The notes under the pieces are model-generated. The model ran no database searches. It was not told where the DNA came from and was given only the letters and a program-made list of their open reading frames with translations. The translations under genes and the position numbers were made by a program. 35,899 nt of DNA from Algorimicrobium echini (lineage in GTDB: Bacteria > Bacteroidota > Bacteroidia > Flavobacteriales > Flavobacteriaceae): contig NZ_FOVN01000009.1 in the NCBI RefSeq assembly GCF_900115185.1, forward strand, positions 1 to 35,899, read 5' to 3'. Below, in pieces: positions 1 through 7,222 of the stretch (positions are counted from its first letter, which is position 1; each line of letters begins with the position of its first letter).

Positions 1-337
1 GCTCTCTGGCTATGAGTTGAGCATCAATCTTATCAGTCTTGGTAAATCGTTCTTTTCCTTTTCGGTGAATGTCTGCTGGATTAACAACCAATGAATGCCA
101 TCCATAGCTCTCGAAACTACGATGTGCATAGTAACCACAACAGCCTGCCTCATAAGCTGTAGTAACTTCGTAATCTGTAAAATGTTTCTCAACATAGCTT
201 CGCAATACAGCAGGTTTTGGTGGCATCGTAAATGACTTTCCTGAAAATAAATCTGTGGCACAATGAATCTTCCAGCTACGTTTGTGGATGTCGATTCCAA
301 TGTATAACTTTGGTTGAGCAGTTTGTTCAGTTTTCAT
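1..337 (-). CDS. IS110-family transposase, N-terminal part (cut by window edge)
   Basis: This is the RuvC-like DEDD recombinase of IS110 elements, which moves the element under guidance of an element-encoded bridge RNA (family knowledge). The ATG is at 337 on the minus strand, and 112 codons are visible before the sequence leaves the left edge. The catalytic pattern is readable: Asp16 in GIDIHK, Glu63 in YEAGCCGY, and Asp102/Asp105 in TKTDKIDAQLIA, spaced as in IS110/IS621-type enzymes. The VVNPADIHRKGK segment before the last two acids is also typical. No frameshift or stop appears in the visible part, so the gene may be intact. The C-terminal serine-containing Tnp20 domain lies outside the window. 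Confidence 0.9.
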   Translation of the reverse strand, partial: MKTEQTAQPKLYIGIDIHKRSWKIHCATDLFSGKSFTMPPKPAVLRSYVEKHFTDYEVTTAYEAGCCGYYAHRSFESYGWHSLVVNPADIHRKGKERFTKTDKIDAQLIARE

Positions 338-386
338 ATCTTATTGTTTTGGTGAACTTTAAAGATACTGGACTTTCTGCTTTTTC

Positions 387-530
387 ATGGATGCTATAAT
401 CCATTGCTAGTGCTGGCTTACTTACGAAAATCCTCCCGGATTTTCTATCTGATTTTTATTTGCTAACTTTCGTGCTAACACACGAAACTACTCATAGCCG
501 AGACCTTACAGGCAATCGCTCGAGGACGCA
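387..530 (-). ncRNA. Candidate IS110 bridge RNA region
   Basis: IS110-group elements make a structured bridge RNA from the region upstream of the transposase. Here that region holds three perfect hairpins: 387-392/399-404 (ATGGAT, 6-nt loop), 426-433/438-445 (8-bp stem, 4-nt loop) and 468-474/481-487 (TTTCGTG, 6-nt loop). A CTCGAG palindrome lies near 519-524. Such density in about 150 bases of AT-rich DNA fits a folded RNA. The limits and the assignment of target and donor loops are not determined. Confidence 0.45.
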
Positions 531-584
531 AAAAAAATAGTCGTTAATACTGTTTAAAATATATTCTAACTCTAGCCTATCCTC

Positions 585-624
585 TTAAATCTTCACAGAT
601 TTTCTATCTGTACTTTATTGGCTA
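585..624. repeat. Imperfect direct repeat of the IS110 hairpin region (426-465)
   Basis: An ungapped 40-base alignment of 426-465 with 585-624 gives 31 identities, including an unbroken 13-mer (439-451 and 598-610). Both copies can form the same stem with a 4-nt loop. The stem pair next to the loop is C-G in one copy and T-A in the other, so both sides changed together. This suggests a relic of a related IS110 end, or less likely a second loop of the same RNA. Confidence 0.6.
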
Positions 625-814
625 CTCCACTACTATCCCATTCAAATACTGATAATCAAGATTGGTAATTAATACATGTAATACTGTTATAGCTGGTAAA
701 AAAAATTAAATCACTACAACTCATCCCAAAGAAATAACAATTGAGTATATAAAATTAAACGGAATCAACACTATTATTGAATTTTGCATCGTAAAACAAA
801 ACACACATACGAAC

Positions 815-1294
815 ATGAAAAAAGTAACGCATTTATCTTTCAAACATAGTAAAACGTTATCTCAATTATTTTGGAAATGGTTCTGGCTTACATTTCTAGT
901 TGTTTCTTTAGCATATGCATGGTATTCATTTTATGTCCCTTCTAATGATGTTGCATGGGATAACAGAATTACGTCTACGGAAATGTTAACCAAGCAAACA
1001 AATAAAAACACACTTCTTTTTTTTACAACAGATTGGTGTGTGCCTTGCCGAATAATGAAGCGCAACGTATTTGCTGACAAGGCCGTTATGCAACGAGTTA
1101 ATAAGGAAGTAACGCCAGTTATGGTTGATATTAACAACCCAAACACAAAAGAACTCGTAACGCATTATCAAATTGGAGCCACTCCAACAACCATTTTAGT
1201 TGACACTGAAGGAACTGTTCTAGATTATGCCGTTGGAAAAATTGAAAAAAAGAAATTCCTTGAAATGCTTAACAATTTAAATACTATTAAATAA
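815..1294 (+). CDS. Membrane-anchored thioredoxin-fold protein
   Basis: A 159-residue thioredoxin-like protein, predicted to act in the periplasm in thiol-disulfide exchange. A hydrophobic segment at about residues 19-40 looks like an uncleaved anchor. The redox motif is W-C75-V-P-C78 in FTTDWCVPCRIMK, and the cis-proline loop is GATPTTILVD. The C-terminal helix ends normally, so the domain is complete. It lies 39 bp before a serine hydrolase gene in the same direction, perhaps in one transcript, but the two functions do not obviously connect. Substrate unknown. It could serve as a general reductant or as a client-specific thioredoxin. Confidence 0.85.
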   Translation: MKKVTHLSFKHSKTLSQLFWKWFWLTFLVVSLAYAWYSFYVPSNDVAWDNRITSTEMLTKQTNKNTLLFFTTDWCVPCRIMKRNVFADKAVMQRVNKEVTPVMVDINNPNTKELVTHYQIGATPTTILVDTEGTVLDYAVGKIEKKKFLEMLNNLNTIK

Positions 1295-1333
1295 CGGGTA
1301 GCTTAACAAACTCACCCTTAAAAATTTAAAATA

Positions 1334-2500
1334 ATGATTAACTTTCTATATCACAGTATACGCACGCACACCAACCCACAGCATGCAGCCCTTTTGGGTC
1401 TAACTATGCTACTAACCATAGGTTCATCTACCTTTGCACAACGCAATTCTGATTCCATTTCACAAAAATCATCCACATGGAATCCCAAAGAACATAACGT
1501 ACCTAATGGTAGTAAAATTTATGAACTTCCAAAGGGATTGCCAATTGCAGCTTTTAGTTCTGGCGGCACAAAGGAAGCCAGCTTGGAAAACTTTATAATA
1601 GAACAGAAAGTGGCTGGACTTCTTATTATACATAACGGAAAAATAAGGCTGGAGCGCTATGGCATGGAACATAACCGCACCAATTTATGGTCTTCATTAT
1701 CCGTTGCAAAATCTGTAACGAGTACCCTTGTAGGAATTGCTATTAAAGACGGCTATATTAAAAGTGTTGACGACAACGTAACACAGTACCTACCCGAATT
1801 AAAAGGAAGTGTTTTTGATAGTGTAAAAGTCCGCCACCTACTTACCATGACTAGTGGTATAAAATGGAACGAGAATTACACAGACCCTGATTCTGACATT
1901 GCAGGATTTGATAAAGATACAACTGCAAATGGCGTGAAAGCCATTGTAAAATATATGAGCAGTTTACCAGCAGTAGCAAAACCTGGCAAGAAATTTAATT
2001 ATAGTACAGGAGAAACACATCTTTTAGGCGCTCTTATAAGTTCCGCAACAAACCAAAGCCTGTCGGAATACCTTTCTGCCAAAATTTGGATACCCTACGG
2101 TATGGAGCAAACCGCAACCTGGAGATTGGATCGCACTAATCAAGAAATGGCCGGTTGTTGCCTTCAAATGCGGCTACGAGATTTTGGAAGGTTCGGACAA
2201 TTTGTACTTAATGATGGATATATTAACGGTAAACCTATTGTCCCTGATAACTGGTTCAAAGCAGCCACTAAAATACAAGTACCACTTTGGCCAGGTGGTG
2301 GCTATGGATATGGCTGGTGGATTTTTAACGACTATAGTTTTGAAGCTTTAGGTATTCATGGACAGAAAATTTATATAGACCCTTCCCGAAAACTTGTTAT
2401 TGCTATTAACAGCGCTTGGCCAGAAGCCGATAGTAACGAGCGGCATTTTGCAGCTGCTAATTTTATAAAATCCATAACTAACGAGATTGATAAAGAATAA
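1334..2500 (+). CDS. Serine hydrolase, class C beta-lactamase/CubicO family
   Basis: 388 residues with a signal peptide ending near STFAQ36, so it is exported. The family triad is visible: S123-V-A-K126 (SxxK), Y223-S-T in FNYSTGETHLLG, and H342-G-Q near the C terminus (the HxG/KTG position). The stretch GMEQTATWRLDRTNQEMAGCC resembles 6-aminohexanoate-dimer hydrolases and esterases of PF00144 more than true AmpC enzymes. It is therefore probably an esterase or peptidase on an unknown substrate. Resistance to beta-lactams should not be inferred from the fold alone. It follows the thioredoxin gene by 39 bp. No terminator is seen after it. Confidence 0.85.
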   Translation: MINFLYHSIRTHTNPQHAALLGLTMLLTIGSSTFAQRNSDSISQKSSTWNPKEHNVPNGSKIYELPKGLPIAAFSSGGTKEASLENFIIEQKVAGLLIIHNGKIRLERYGMEHNRTNLWSSLSVAKSVTSTLVGIAIKDGYIKSVDDNVTQYLPELKGSVFDSVKVRHLLTMTSGIKWNENYTDPDSDIAGFDKDTTANGVKAIVKYMSSLPAVAKPGKKFNYSTGETHLLGALISSATNQSLSEYLSAKIWIPYGMEQTATWRLDRTNQEMAGCCLQMRLRDFGRFGQFVLNDGYINGKPIVPDNWFKAATKIQVPLWPGGGYGYGWWIFNDYSFEALGIHGQKIYIDPSRKLVIAINSAWPEADSNERHFAAANFIKSITNEIDKE

Positions 2501-3358
2501 AAGCATCGTATACAAAAAACATATAGATGAAATGGTTGTACAATAAAAATCCCAACTATTTTTAGTAGATATTAATGAAATTTATTGGAACGTATAATTA
2601 ACCGCTCTATAAAAATGTTACGAAATCAAAGCTAGCCACAACAATCTGTATAAAAAATAGCGGTTTAATAGATCAATAGAAAGGCAAAACAAAGACTCGT
2701 ATAGAACTAAAATATTAATGAGCATAAACGCGACACGAATCAAAACCATCACCAAAAACACGGAGATACACGACTCCATTCAACAACCTAACGCCAACAA
2801 TCAAGACATTTTTAGCATTAAAAAAAACCATTTTAACCAAAAAAAGCTAATAAAAAACCTAGGTTATAGCGTGGTTATAACATAGTTATAGTGTGGTTAT
2901 AGTATAGTTACAGCATGACATAATAAGGTAAAATAACGCCCAAACAGCACGTAAATCCTAATGAAACTCATAGCCAACTCAAACTAAAAAATTAAAACCT
3001 GCAGAAAAGACAAAAGAAAACAACCATTACAGTATAATACCCCAATGGAGCACTCAAATGCAAAAATAAACAAAGTGCAAACTTGTTAGCGCATTTACAG
3101 AATTAAGTAAAAGGAATTCGTTCCTAGACTGGAGTCACTAAAATCACATCTGTTGAAAATAAGGTAAAATTTATAACGCGGATAGTTATACATTAAATTC
3201 TAATAATGGTCGTTTGATAGCAAAGTGCAGAAAGAAAAGTTATGTTTAATAATCAAAGTAAATCTTCATGAAACGAATTTTTAATAGATAAAACAAATTC
3301 ATATAGGACTATGTACCCTAGTAAAATATCAATTAAGTCCCGTAATAAAAAAAACATT
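2501..3358. other. Gene-free region of 858 bp
   Basis: No convincing gene is present. The only clear structure is the 11-bp tandem array at 2863-2917. The plus strand is rich in A and C (many aaaac/caac runs) compared with neighbouring coding DNA. A 9-mer CAAAGTGCA occurs at 3071 and 3221, compatible with chance. The region separates the accessory left part from the minus-strand genes that begin with the LysE-like gene. Confidence 0.6.
2863..2917. repeat. Five 11-bp tandem repeats, consensus GTTATAGYRTR
   Basis: The copies start at 2863, 2874, 2885, 2896 and 2907. All begin GTT and keep A at positions 4 and 6. Copies 1, 3 and 5 end in TG, and copies 2 and 4 end in ATA, so the array also reads as 22-bp units. 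The 11-bp period is close to one DNA helical turn. Translation gives stops in the frames checked, so it is not coding. Confidence 0.85.
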
Positions 3359-3985
3359 CTAACCCGTAACCAAAAAATAAACCACATTCCCAATTCCTAC
3401 AACACCTGTAATACACCCTAAAATAAAATCCATTTTAGTGGCAATAAATGCCAACTTCTCTTCAATTTTATTTGCAACGGTTGCATATACCGAATACAAT
3501 GCAAATGAGCCAATAGTGGACCCCAATGAAAAATAAAGACTGTTTTGAATGGTATATTCAAAATAACCTAAACCAATTAAAAACGAAATGGATGTAAAGT
3601 AAAATGGAATAGCAACAGTATTTAATAAAGCCATACCAATGCCATGGAAATAGGCTTTAGACCTTTCGATTTCGACTTTCTTTTTCAGTTTTTTAGACGT
3701 AACATACAATCTAAAAAAGTTAATAGATAGCAGAATTAGAATTCCGGTTCCTATTTTTTGAATAATGCTAATGTATTCGGAATTTTTCATCAAAATACTG
3801 GATAAATAAGCACCAATATTCGCTTGAAAAAATAAAACCGTAGCAAAACCTGCAATCAGAAAATAAGCCGCTTTTTGGCCACTTTTTAAACTGAATTTAA
3901 CAACAGTAAGATTTAAAAAACTAGGTACAATACTCCCTGAAACAGCAATTACAAATCCAAAAAATAAACAGGTAATAAAAGTCAT
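3359..3985 (-). CDS. LysE/RhtB-type translocator-like membrane protein
   Basis: 208 residues with about six hydrophobic segments. The N terminus (FGFVIAVSGSIVPSFLNLTVVKFSLKSG) matches the opening of LysE-superfamily exporters, where a G-(S)-P-G-like loop is followed by a second helix. These proteins export amino acids or similar small molecules (family knowledge), but the flavobacterial subgroup has no known substrate. A basic cytoplasmic loop, TSKKLKKKVEIERSK, lies mid-protein and splits two halves. It is monocistronic, with gene-free DNA on its left and a divergent gap on its right. The upstream TAAACTTTA at the minus-strand start region is only a weak -7 match. Confidence 0.7.
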   Translation of the reverse strand: MTFITCLFFGFVIAVSGSIVPSFLNLTVVKFSLKSGQKAAYFLIAGFATVLFFQANIGAYLSSILMKNSEYISIIQKIGTGILILLSINFFRLYVTSKKLKKKVEIERSKAYFHGIGMALLNTVAIPFYFTSISFLIGLGYFEYTIQNSLYFSLGSTIGSFALYSVYATVANKIEEKLAFIATKMDFILGCITGVVGIGNVVYFLVTG

Positions 3986-4142
3986 GTAAAGTTTATAAAC
4001 ACCAATAAACAGTTTAACAACTTCCAGTATTGACGCGATAGAGGTTTATTTTAATTCAAAAAAAAAAATTAACATTTTATGAATTTAAAAATTTTTATTA
4101 GCAATCCACTAATGTTAAAATTGGCATCAGCATTCGTAGAAG

Positions 4143-4193
4143 AACCCATAAAGCAACTTAAAAACGCATCTATTTTGAATTGCTTTATGGGTT
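4143..4193 (-). terminator. 14-bp stem-loop after the lipoprotein gene
   Basis: AACCCATAAAGCAA (4143-4156) pairs perfectly with 4180-4193 around a 23-nt loop. It lies 31 bp downstream of the minus-strand stop at 4224 and is followed there by a U-rich TTCTTCTAC. On the plus strand it is followed by a T5 run, so it could work in both directions. Confidence 0.65.
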
Positions 4194-4223
4194 TTTGTTT
4201 AAAACTTAAAAAAGGTTTTAGAA

Positions 4224-4712
4224 TTAGTCATTTGGTTTTGATTGCAACAGATCTGAATGGTATTTTTCTAAAAATGCGTTTTGTTTTAAAATCATTTGTT
4301 GTCTTATTGCATCAATATCCATAAAATCTTTACCAAAATCACTTTTAAAAAAATCATCGCTAAAGAAGCGTTTATCAAAAAGAGAATCTTGAGTAAAAAC
4401 ACTTTCAAGTTCGGAATTATCGAAATCTGAAAAATTTGTAAAAAATCGAGATCTAAAAGACTGCATTAGGCTATCTCGATCTAAAGTTGATAAATTCTTC
4501 AGGGTTGTACCGTGCGACGACCACGAGTAAATACTATCATACTTAATTAAGTTACCCTTTTCATCAAATGCTTTTTCAACACTCCAAGACCCTTTAGGCT
4601 CTTGCACGCTGTGTTTGTTATCATTATGCAGTTCAGCCTTCTTTGCTTCATCCTGTTGACCATTACAACTAAAACTTAATAAAGCGGCTATTGCTAAAAT
4701 ATATGTTTTCAT
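4224..4712 (-). CDS. Small lipoprotein of unknown function
   Basis: 162 residues. A type II signal with lipobox LSFSC (Cys16) is followed by NGQQDEAKK, so the product is probably a lipid-anchored periplasmic or outer-membrane protein. The mature part is hydrophilic, rich in D, F and S, with a repeated Phe-Asp-rich flavour (RSRFFTNFSDFDNSE, FFSDDFFKSDFGKDF) and no domain I recognise. The middle segment KGSWSVEKAFDEKGNLIKYDSIYSWSS resembles short conserved flavobacterial proteins near stress genes. A strong stem-loop follows the stop. It shares its orientation with the YodC-like and Hsp20 genes upstream. Confidence 0.75.
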   Translation of the reverse strand: MKTYILAIAALLSFSCNGQQDEAKKAELHNDNKHSVQEPKGSWSVEKAFDEKGNLIKYDSIYSWSSHGTTLKNLSTLDRDSLMQSFRSRFFTNFSDFDNSELESVFTQDSLFDKRFFSDDFFKSDFGKDFMDIDAIRQQMILKQNAFLEKYHSDLLQSKPND

Positions 4713-4759
4713 CTGTAATAATTTTAAGGTTACACTATTTGCTTGATAAAAGACTTAAG

Positions 4760-4990
4760 CTATGTTTTAAAAAAACCACCTGTATCAACCAACTTAATCA
4801 ATTTGTTTTGGTTAAATACGGCTGATTTGCGCGTTCCATTTTCATACCAAATACATTCCACATACGTATCTGTATTAACAACACCAAAAATGCCATCTTT
4901 TTTAGGTACGTACTTTAGGACTTCCATTTTAGGGCTAAAATTTTTTCCTTTTATGGTTACCCAATCACCAGGTTTATATTTTTTTAGCAT
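4760..4990 (-). CDS. YodC-like small protein (DUF2158)
   Basis: 76 residues. It shows the DUF2158 pattern: KPGDWVTIKG, a central PKMEVLKY, and VECIWYENGTRKSAVFNQNKLIKL at the C terminus. These proteins are small and SH3-like in appearance, and no biochemical role is established. It lies between Hsp20 and the lipoprotein, all on the minus strand. A terminator-like hairpin (5019-5040) separates it from hsp20, so it probably has its own promoter or is reached only by readthrough. The lipoprotein start follows 47 bp after its stop. Confidence 0.75.
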   Translation of the reverse strand: MLKKYKPGDWVTIKGKNFSPKMEVLKYVPKKDGIFGVVNTDTYVECIWYENGTRKSAVFNQNKLIKLVDTGGFFKT

Positions 4991-5018
4991 AACAATTAAA
5001 TTTAATAATTAAACTGTA

Positions 5019-5040
5019 AGAGGAGGTTTTAGCCTCCTCT
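5019..5040 (-). terminator. Intrinsic terminator of hsp20
   Basis: AGAGGAGG (5019-5026) pairs with CCTCCTCT (5033-5040) around a 6-nt loop, 30 bp after the hsp20 stop. The downstream minus-strand sequence, TACAGTTTAATTATT, is moderately T-rich. This is the most GC-rich hairpin nearby. Confidence 0.75.
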
Positions 5041-5070
5041 ATTAACTTGTACTAAAAAAATGGAACCTAA

Positions 5071-5547
5071 TTATGAAATTTCAATAGTTCTAGATGGCTT
5101 TTGTTTCGCTTCTTCTTTTTTTGGTAATAGAATGGATAGAATACCATCATTATAGTTTGCATTAATTTTTTCGTCGTCTACACTTTCTGGTAAGGTAAAC
5201 GTTCTTTTAAACGATGCATAGCCAAACTCTCTACGTGTGTAGTTAGGTTCTTCATGCTTATTGTCTTCTTTTGTTTCTGTAGAAATAGATAACACTTTGT
5301 TATCCACATCTATTTTGAAATCTGACTTTTTCAAACCTGGAACTGCCATTTCTACCTCAAAAGCATCTGCGTTTTCTTTAATATTTACTTTTGGTAATGA
5401 CATTCCTGAATTAAAATTAGAAGTAAAAACTGAAGATAGGTCTCTGTTAAACACCTCATCTAACCAGCTTGACCATGACGGGAAGTCTGCATTTGAATTT
5501 GTTTTTGCTAAACTTCCGTTCTTAGGAACATTAACTAAATTGCTCAT
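5071..5547 (-). CDS. Hsp20/alpha-crystallin small heat-shock protein
   Basis: 158 residues. An N-terminal arm (about 1-48) is followed by the alpha-crystallin domain, starting at SLPKVNIKENADAFEVEMAVPGLKKSDFKIDVDN and ending with the A-x3-N-G-hydrophobic-hydrophobic signature ANYNDGILSILLPKK. The C-terminal tail carries the basic SRTIEIS end, with an IxI-like motif used for oligomer contacts. It is an ATP-independent holdase that binds unfolding proteins in the cytoplasm. A terminator follows at 5019-5040. A palindrome at 5726-5740 in the upstream region is a candidate operator. The start ATG at 5547 fits the family N terminus. Confidence 0.92.
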   Translation of the reverse strand: MSNLVNVPKNGSLAKTNSNADFPSWSSWLDEVFNRDLSSVFTSNFNSGMSLPKVNIKENADAFEVEMAVPGLKKSDFKIDVDNKVLSISTETKEDNKHEEPNYTRREFGYASFKRTFTLPESVDDEKINANYNDGILSILLPKKEEAKQKPSRTIEIS

Positions 5548-5939
5548 AATTACAAAATTTTACGTTAAACATTATTTCAAACTTGAAATCTTAATTAATT
5601 TCATGATAATATTTACAAAAAAAATACCAAAATAAGAATGCTGTATTTTTTTCAATAATTCACCAACAATTACCACGTATAATTATGAAATTATATGAAA
5701 ATTTGACAATTTTAAAACTAAACAAATGTCAAATTGACATTCAAAACCAACCAAAATAGTAAACTGATTATAAGTAAATTTTTGAAAATAGTAATGCAAC
5801 TTGCTGTAACCTGCTCTGGAGAATTTTATGATTATTAGCCAAGACATTTAATTGACTAGAAAAAACATTTTTTTTAGTGCTGCCAATTTAATTCTGAAAA
5901 CTGAAGGTCTAACCTAAATTTAAGGTATCTTTAAAGAAT
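5548..5939. other. 392-bp divergent intergenic region between hsp20 and the exonuclease-like gene
   Basis: It contains no gene. It should hold promoters for both directions. Visible elements are the TGTCA/TGACA sites at 5704-5740 and, close to the plus-strand gene, TATCTTTA at 5926-5933, a near match to the -7 box TAnnTTTG. Very long A and T runs occur around 5860-5880. Confidence 0.5.
5704..5740. promoter_or_regulatory. Operator-like TGTCA/TGACA sites
   Basis: ATGTCAA-A-TTGACAT at 5726-5740 is a perfect 7-bp inverted repeat with a one-base centre. A third half-site TGACA lies at 5704-5708, about two helical turns to the left. It sits between divergent genes, about 180 bp upstream of hsp20. 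Protein binding is inferred from symmetry only. Confidence 0.4.
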
Positions 5940-6941
5940 ATGGAAAAATTTAAAAAGATTCTAAAAATCATCATTTATGTGATTGCCGTTTTTACTGTTT
6001 TGAGTTCCATGTTTTCACTATTTAGGAATGCAGAAATCCGTTACTTTAAAATGTTAGATTTTCCACGGATTCAATTATTCATTATTTCATTAATTTGTTT
6101 TGCAATACTAATATTTACAACAAACAAAAGAAATTGGTACAATTACATTATCCTCATTGGATTGCTAATTAGTATAACAATAAACAGTGTCTTTTTAATA
6201 AACTACACACCTTTAGTAGCTTCACAAGTTCCATTAGCAAAAAGCCCTTTTGATAACAATAACCAACTCCACCTATTATTAGCCAATGTGAAAATGTCTA
6301 ATAAAAACGCTAAATCCTTAATTAATCTTATTTCAATTAACGATCCTGATATAATTTTAGCCATGGAAACAGATAGTTGGTGGAATAACGAACTAAAGGT
6401 TCTAGAGAACACCTATCCATATTACCAATTAAAGACAAACGAGGTAGCCTACGGCATGAGTTTATACAGTAAGTTTCCTATAAAAGAAATAGACATCGAG
6501 TATTTAAACAATAAAAACGTACCATCATTCCAAAGCACCATTACTTTACCGAGTAATAAGGAAATTGCTTTACACTGTCTACATCCAGTACCACCCTCAC
6601 ACTTTAAAGATTTACCAGATAACGCCAATCAGGAAGAAAACGCGTTAAAAAAAATAGGAAAGCGTGTTCAAAATAGTAAGCTACCAACAGTAATAGCTGG
6701 CGATTTAAATGATGTTGTTTGGTCCTATGTTGATAACTTAACGAATACCAAAAATTTACTTTTTGATGTAAGAGCTGGGAGAGGTTTTTACAACAGTTTT
6801 AGCGCTAGAAATATTTTCATGCGGTGGCCTTTAGATCACGTTTTCGTTACAAAGGAATTTCAGCTAAAAAAAATAAAACGATTATCTAAAATAGGTTCCG
6901 ATCATTTTCCAATTTATATTGAATTAGCACTTATAGATTAG
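5940..6941 (+). CDS. Membrane-anchored endonuclease/exonuclease/phosphatase family protein
   Basis: 333 residues. Three hydrophobic segments (about 8-26, 45-60 and 68-88) precede an EEP domain from about residue 108. Motifs are visible: LLLANVKMSN (Asn116), the metal ligand Glu143 in AMETDSW, AGDLNDVVWS, WPLDHVFV and the C-terminal GSDHFPIYIEL. The domain is complete and the known catalytic residues of the fold are present. The catalytic part probably faces the periplasm. The fold acts on phosphodiesters or phosphates of nucleic acids, lipids or sugars, and the substrate here is open. A microprotein gene follows 41 bp later in the same direction. Confidence 0.85.
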   Translation: MEKFKKILKIIIYVIAVFTVLSSMFSLFRNAEIRYFKMLDFPRIQLFIISLICFAILIFTTNKRNWYNYIILIGLLISITINSVFLINYTPLVASQVPLAKSPFDNNNQLHLLLANVKMSNKNAKSLINLISINDPDIILAMETDSWWNNELKVLENTYPYYQLKTNEVAYGMSLYSKFPIKEIDIEYLNNKNVPSFQSTITLPSNKEIALHCLHPVPPSHFKDLPDNANQEENALKKIGKRVQNSKLPTVIAGDLNDVVWSYVDNLTNTKNLLFDVRAGRGFYNSFSARNIFMRWPLDHVFVTKEFQLKKIKRLSKIGSDHFPIYIELALID

Positions 6942-6982
6942 CTAAAAAATTAGTTAAATTAGACAATAACGTATATTTAAAT

Positions 6983-7222
6983 ATGACTCGAATTTATATT
7001 ATTGGTTTGGCCATTCTTATAATTGCTATTATAGCTAATGGAATGATATTAAAAATAGGAATAAAGTCTTGGTACGGTTTTATTGAAATGCTTGGCCAAA
7101 ATGGTTTTTCCGCTTTTAAATCCCTTACTTTATTAGATTGGGTTTGGCTCTTTATTGGCTACCCTTTCATACTTGGATGCGGTTATATAATTGGAGACAA
7201 ATTATATAGTTGGATTTTTTAA
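6983..7222 (+). CDS. Two-helix membrane microprotein
   Basis: 79 residues with an N-terminal hydrophobic helix (about 3-25) and a second one (about 52-70). I do not recognise a named family. The second half, TLLDWVWLFIGYPFILGCGY, closely resembles MTLMDWFDLLFHGFPFILLI in the 74-aa protein at 16225-16449, so the two are probably distant paralogues. It lies 41 bp after the EEP gene and its stop codon overlaps that of the convergent rhodanese gene by four bases (TTAA at 7219-7222). TATATTTA about 15 bp upstream of the start is close to the -7 box, so separate transcription is possible. Confidence 0.7.
   Translation: MTRIYIIGLAILIIAIIANGMILKIGIKSWYGFIEMLGQNGFSAFKSLTLLDWVWLFIGYPFILGCGYIIGDKLYSWIF

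Larger units (their letters stand above)
1..540 (-). mobile_element. IS110-family insertion sequence, upstream end (partial)
   Basis: The element comprises the transposase start (1-337) and the non-coding region upstream of it. IS110 elements usually lack terminal inverted repeats and clean target duplications, so the outer boundary cannot be read directly. I place it near 530-540, where the hairpin-rich, more GC-containing stretch gives way to A-rich chromosomal sequence. That boundary is an estimate only. Confidence 0.6.

Noticed and set aside
10-300. A 96-codon minus-strand frame with a possible start
   Set aside because: It is in a different frame from the IS110 transposase, whose frame from 337 shows all four catalytic acids; the 96-codon frame is a shadow.
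545-688. 10-bp direct repeat TAATACTGTT at 545-554 and 679-688, considered as a target duplication
   Set aside because: IS110 elements do not normally make such duplications, and the repeat is AT-rich and short enough for chance.
2718-2885. A 55-codon plus-strand frame in the gene-free region
   Set aside because: Its C-terminal part is made by the 11-bp repeats, third-base use differs from neighbouring genes, and no promoter or terminator supports it.
2863-2917. Tandem repeats considered as a CRISPR remnant
   Set aside because: The units are only 11 bp and directly abut, with no spacers and no cas genes.
4079-4324. An 81-codon plus-strand frame
   Set aside because: It runs through the perfect stem-loop at 4143-4193 and overlaps the lipoprotein gene antisense; no family features.
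5261-5635. A 124-codon plus-strand frame
   Set aside because: Antisense shadow of the hsp20 gene.
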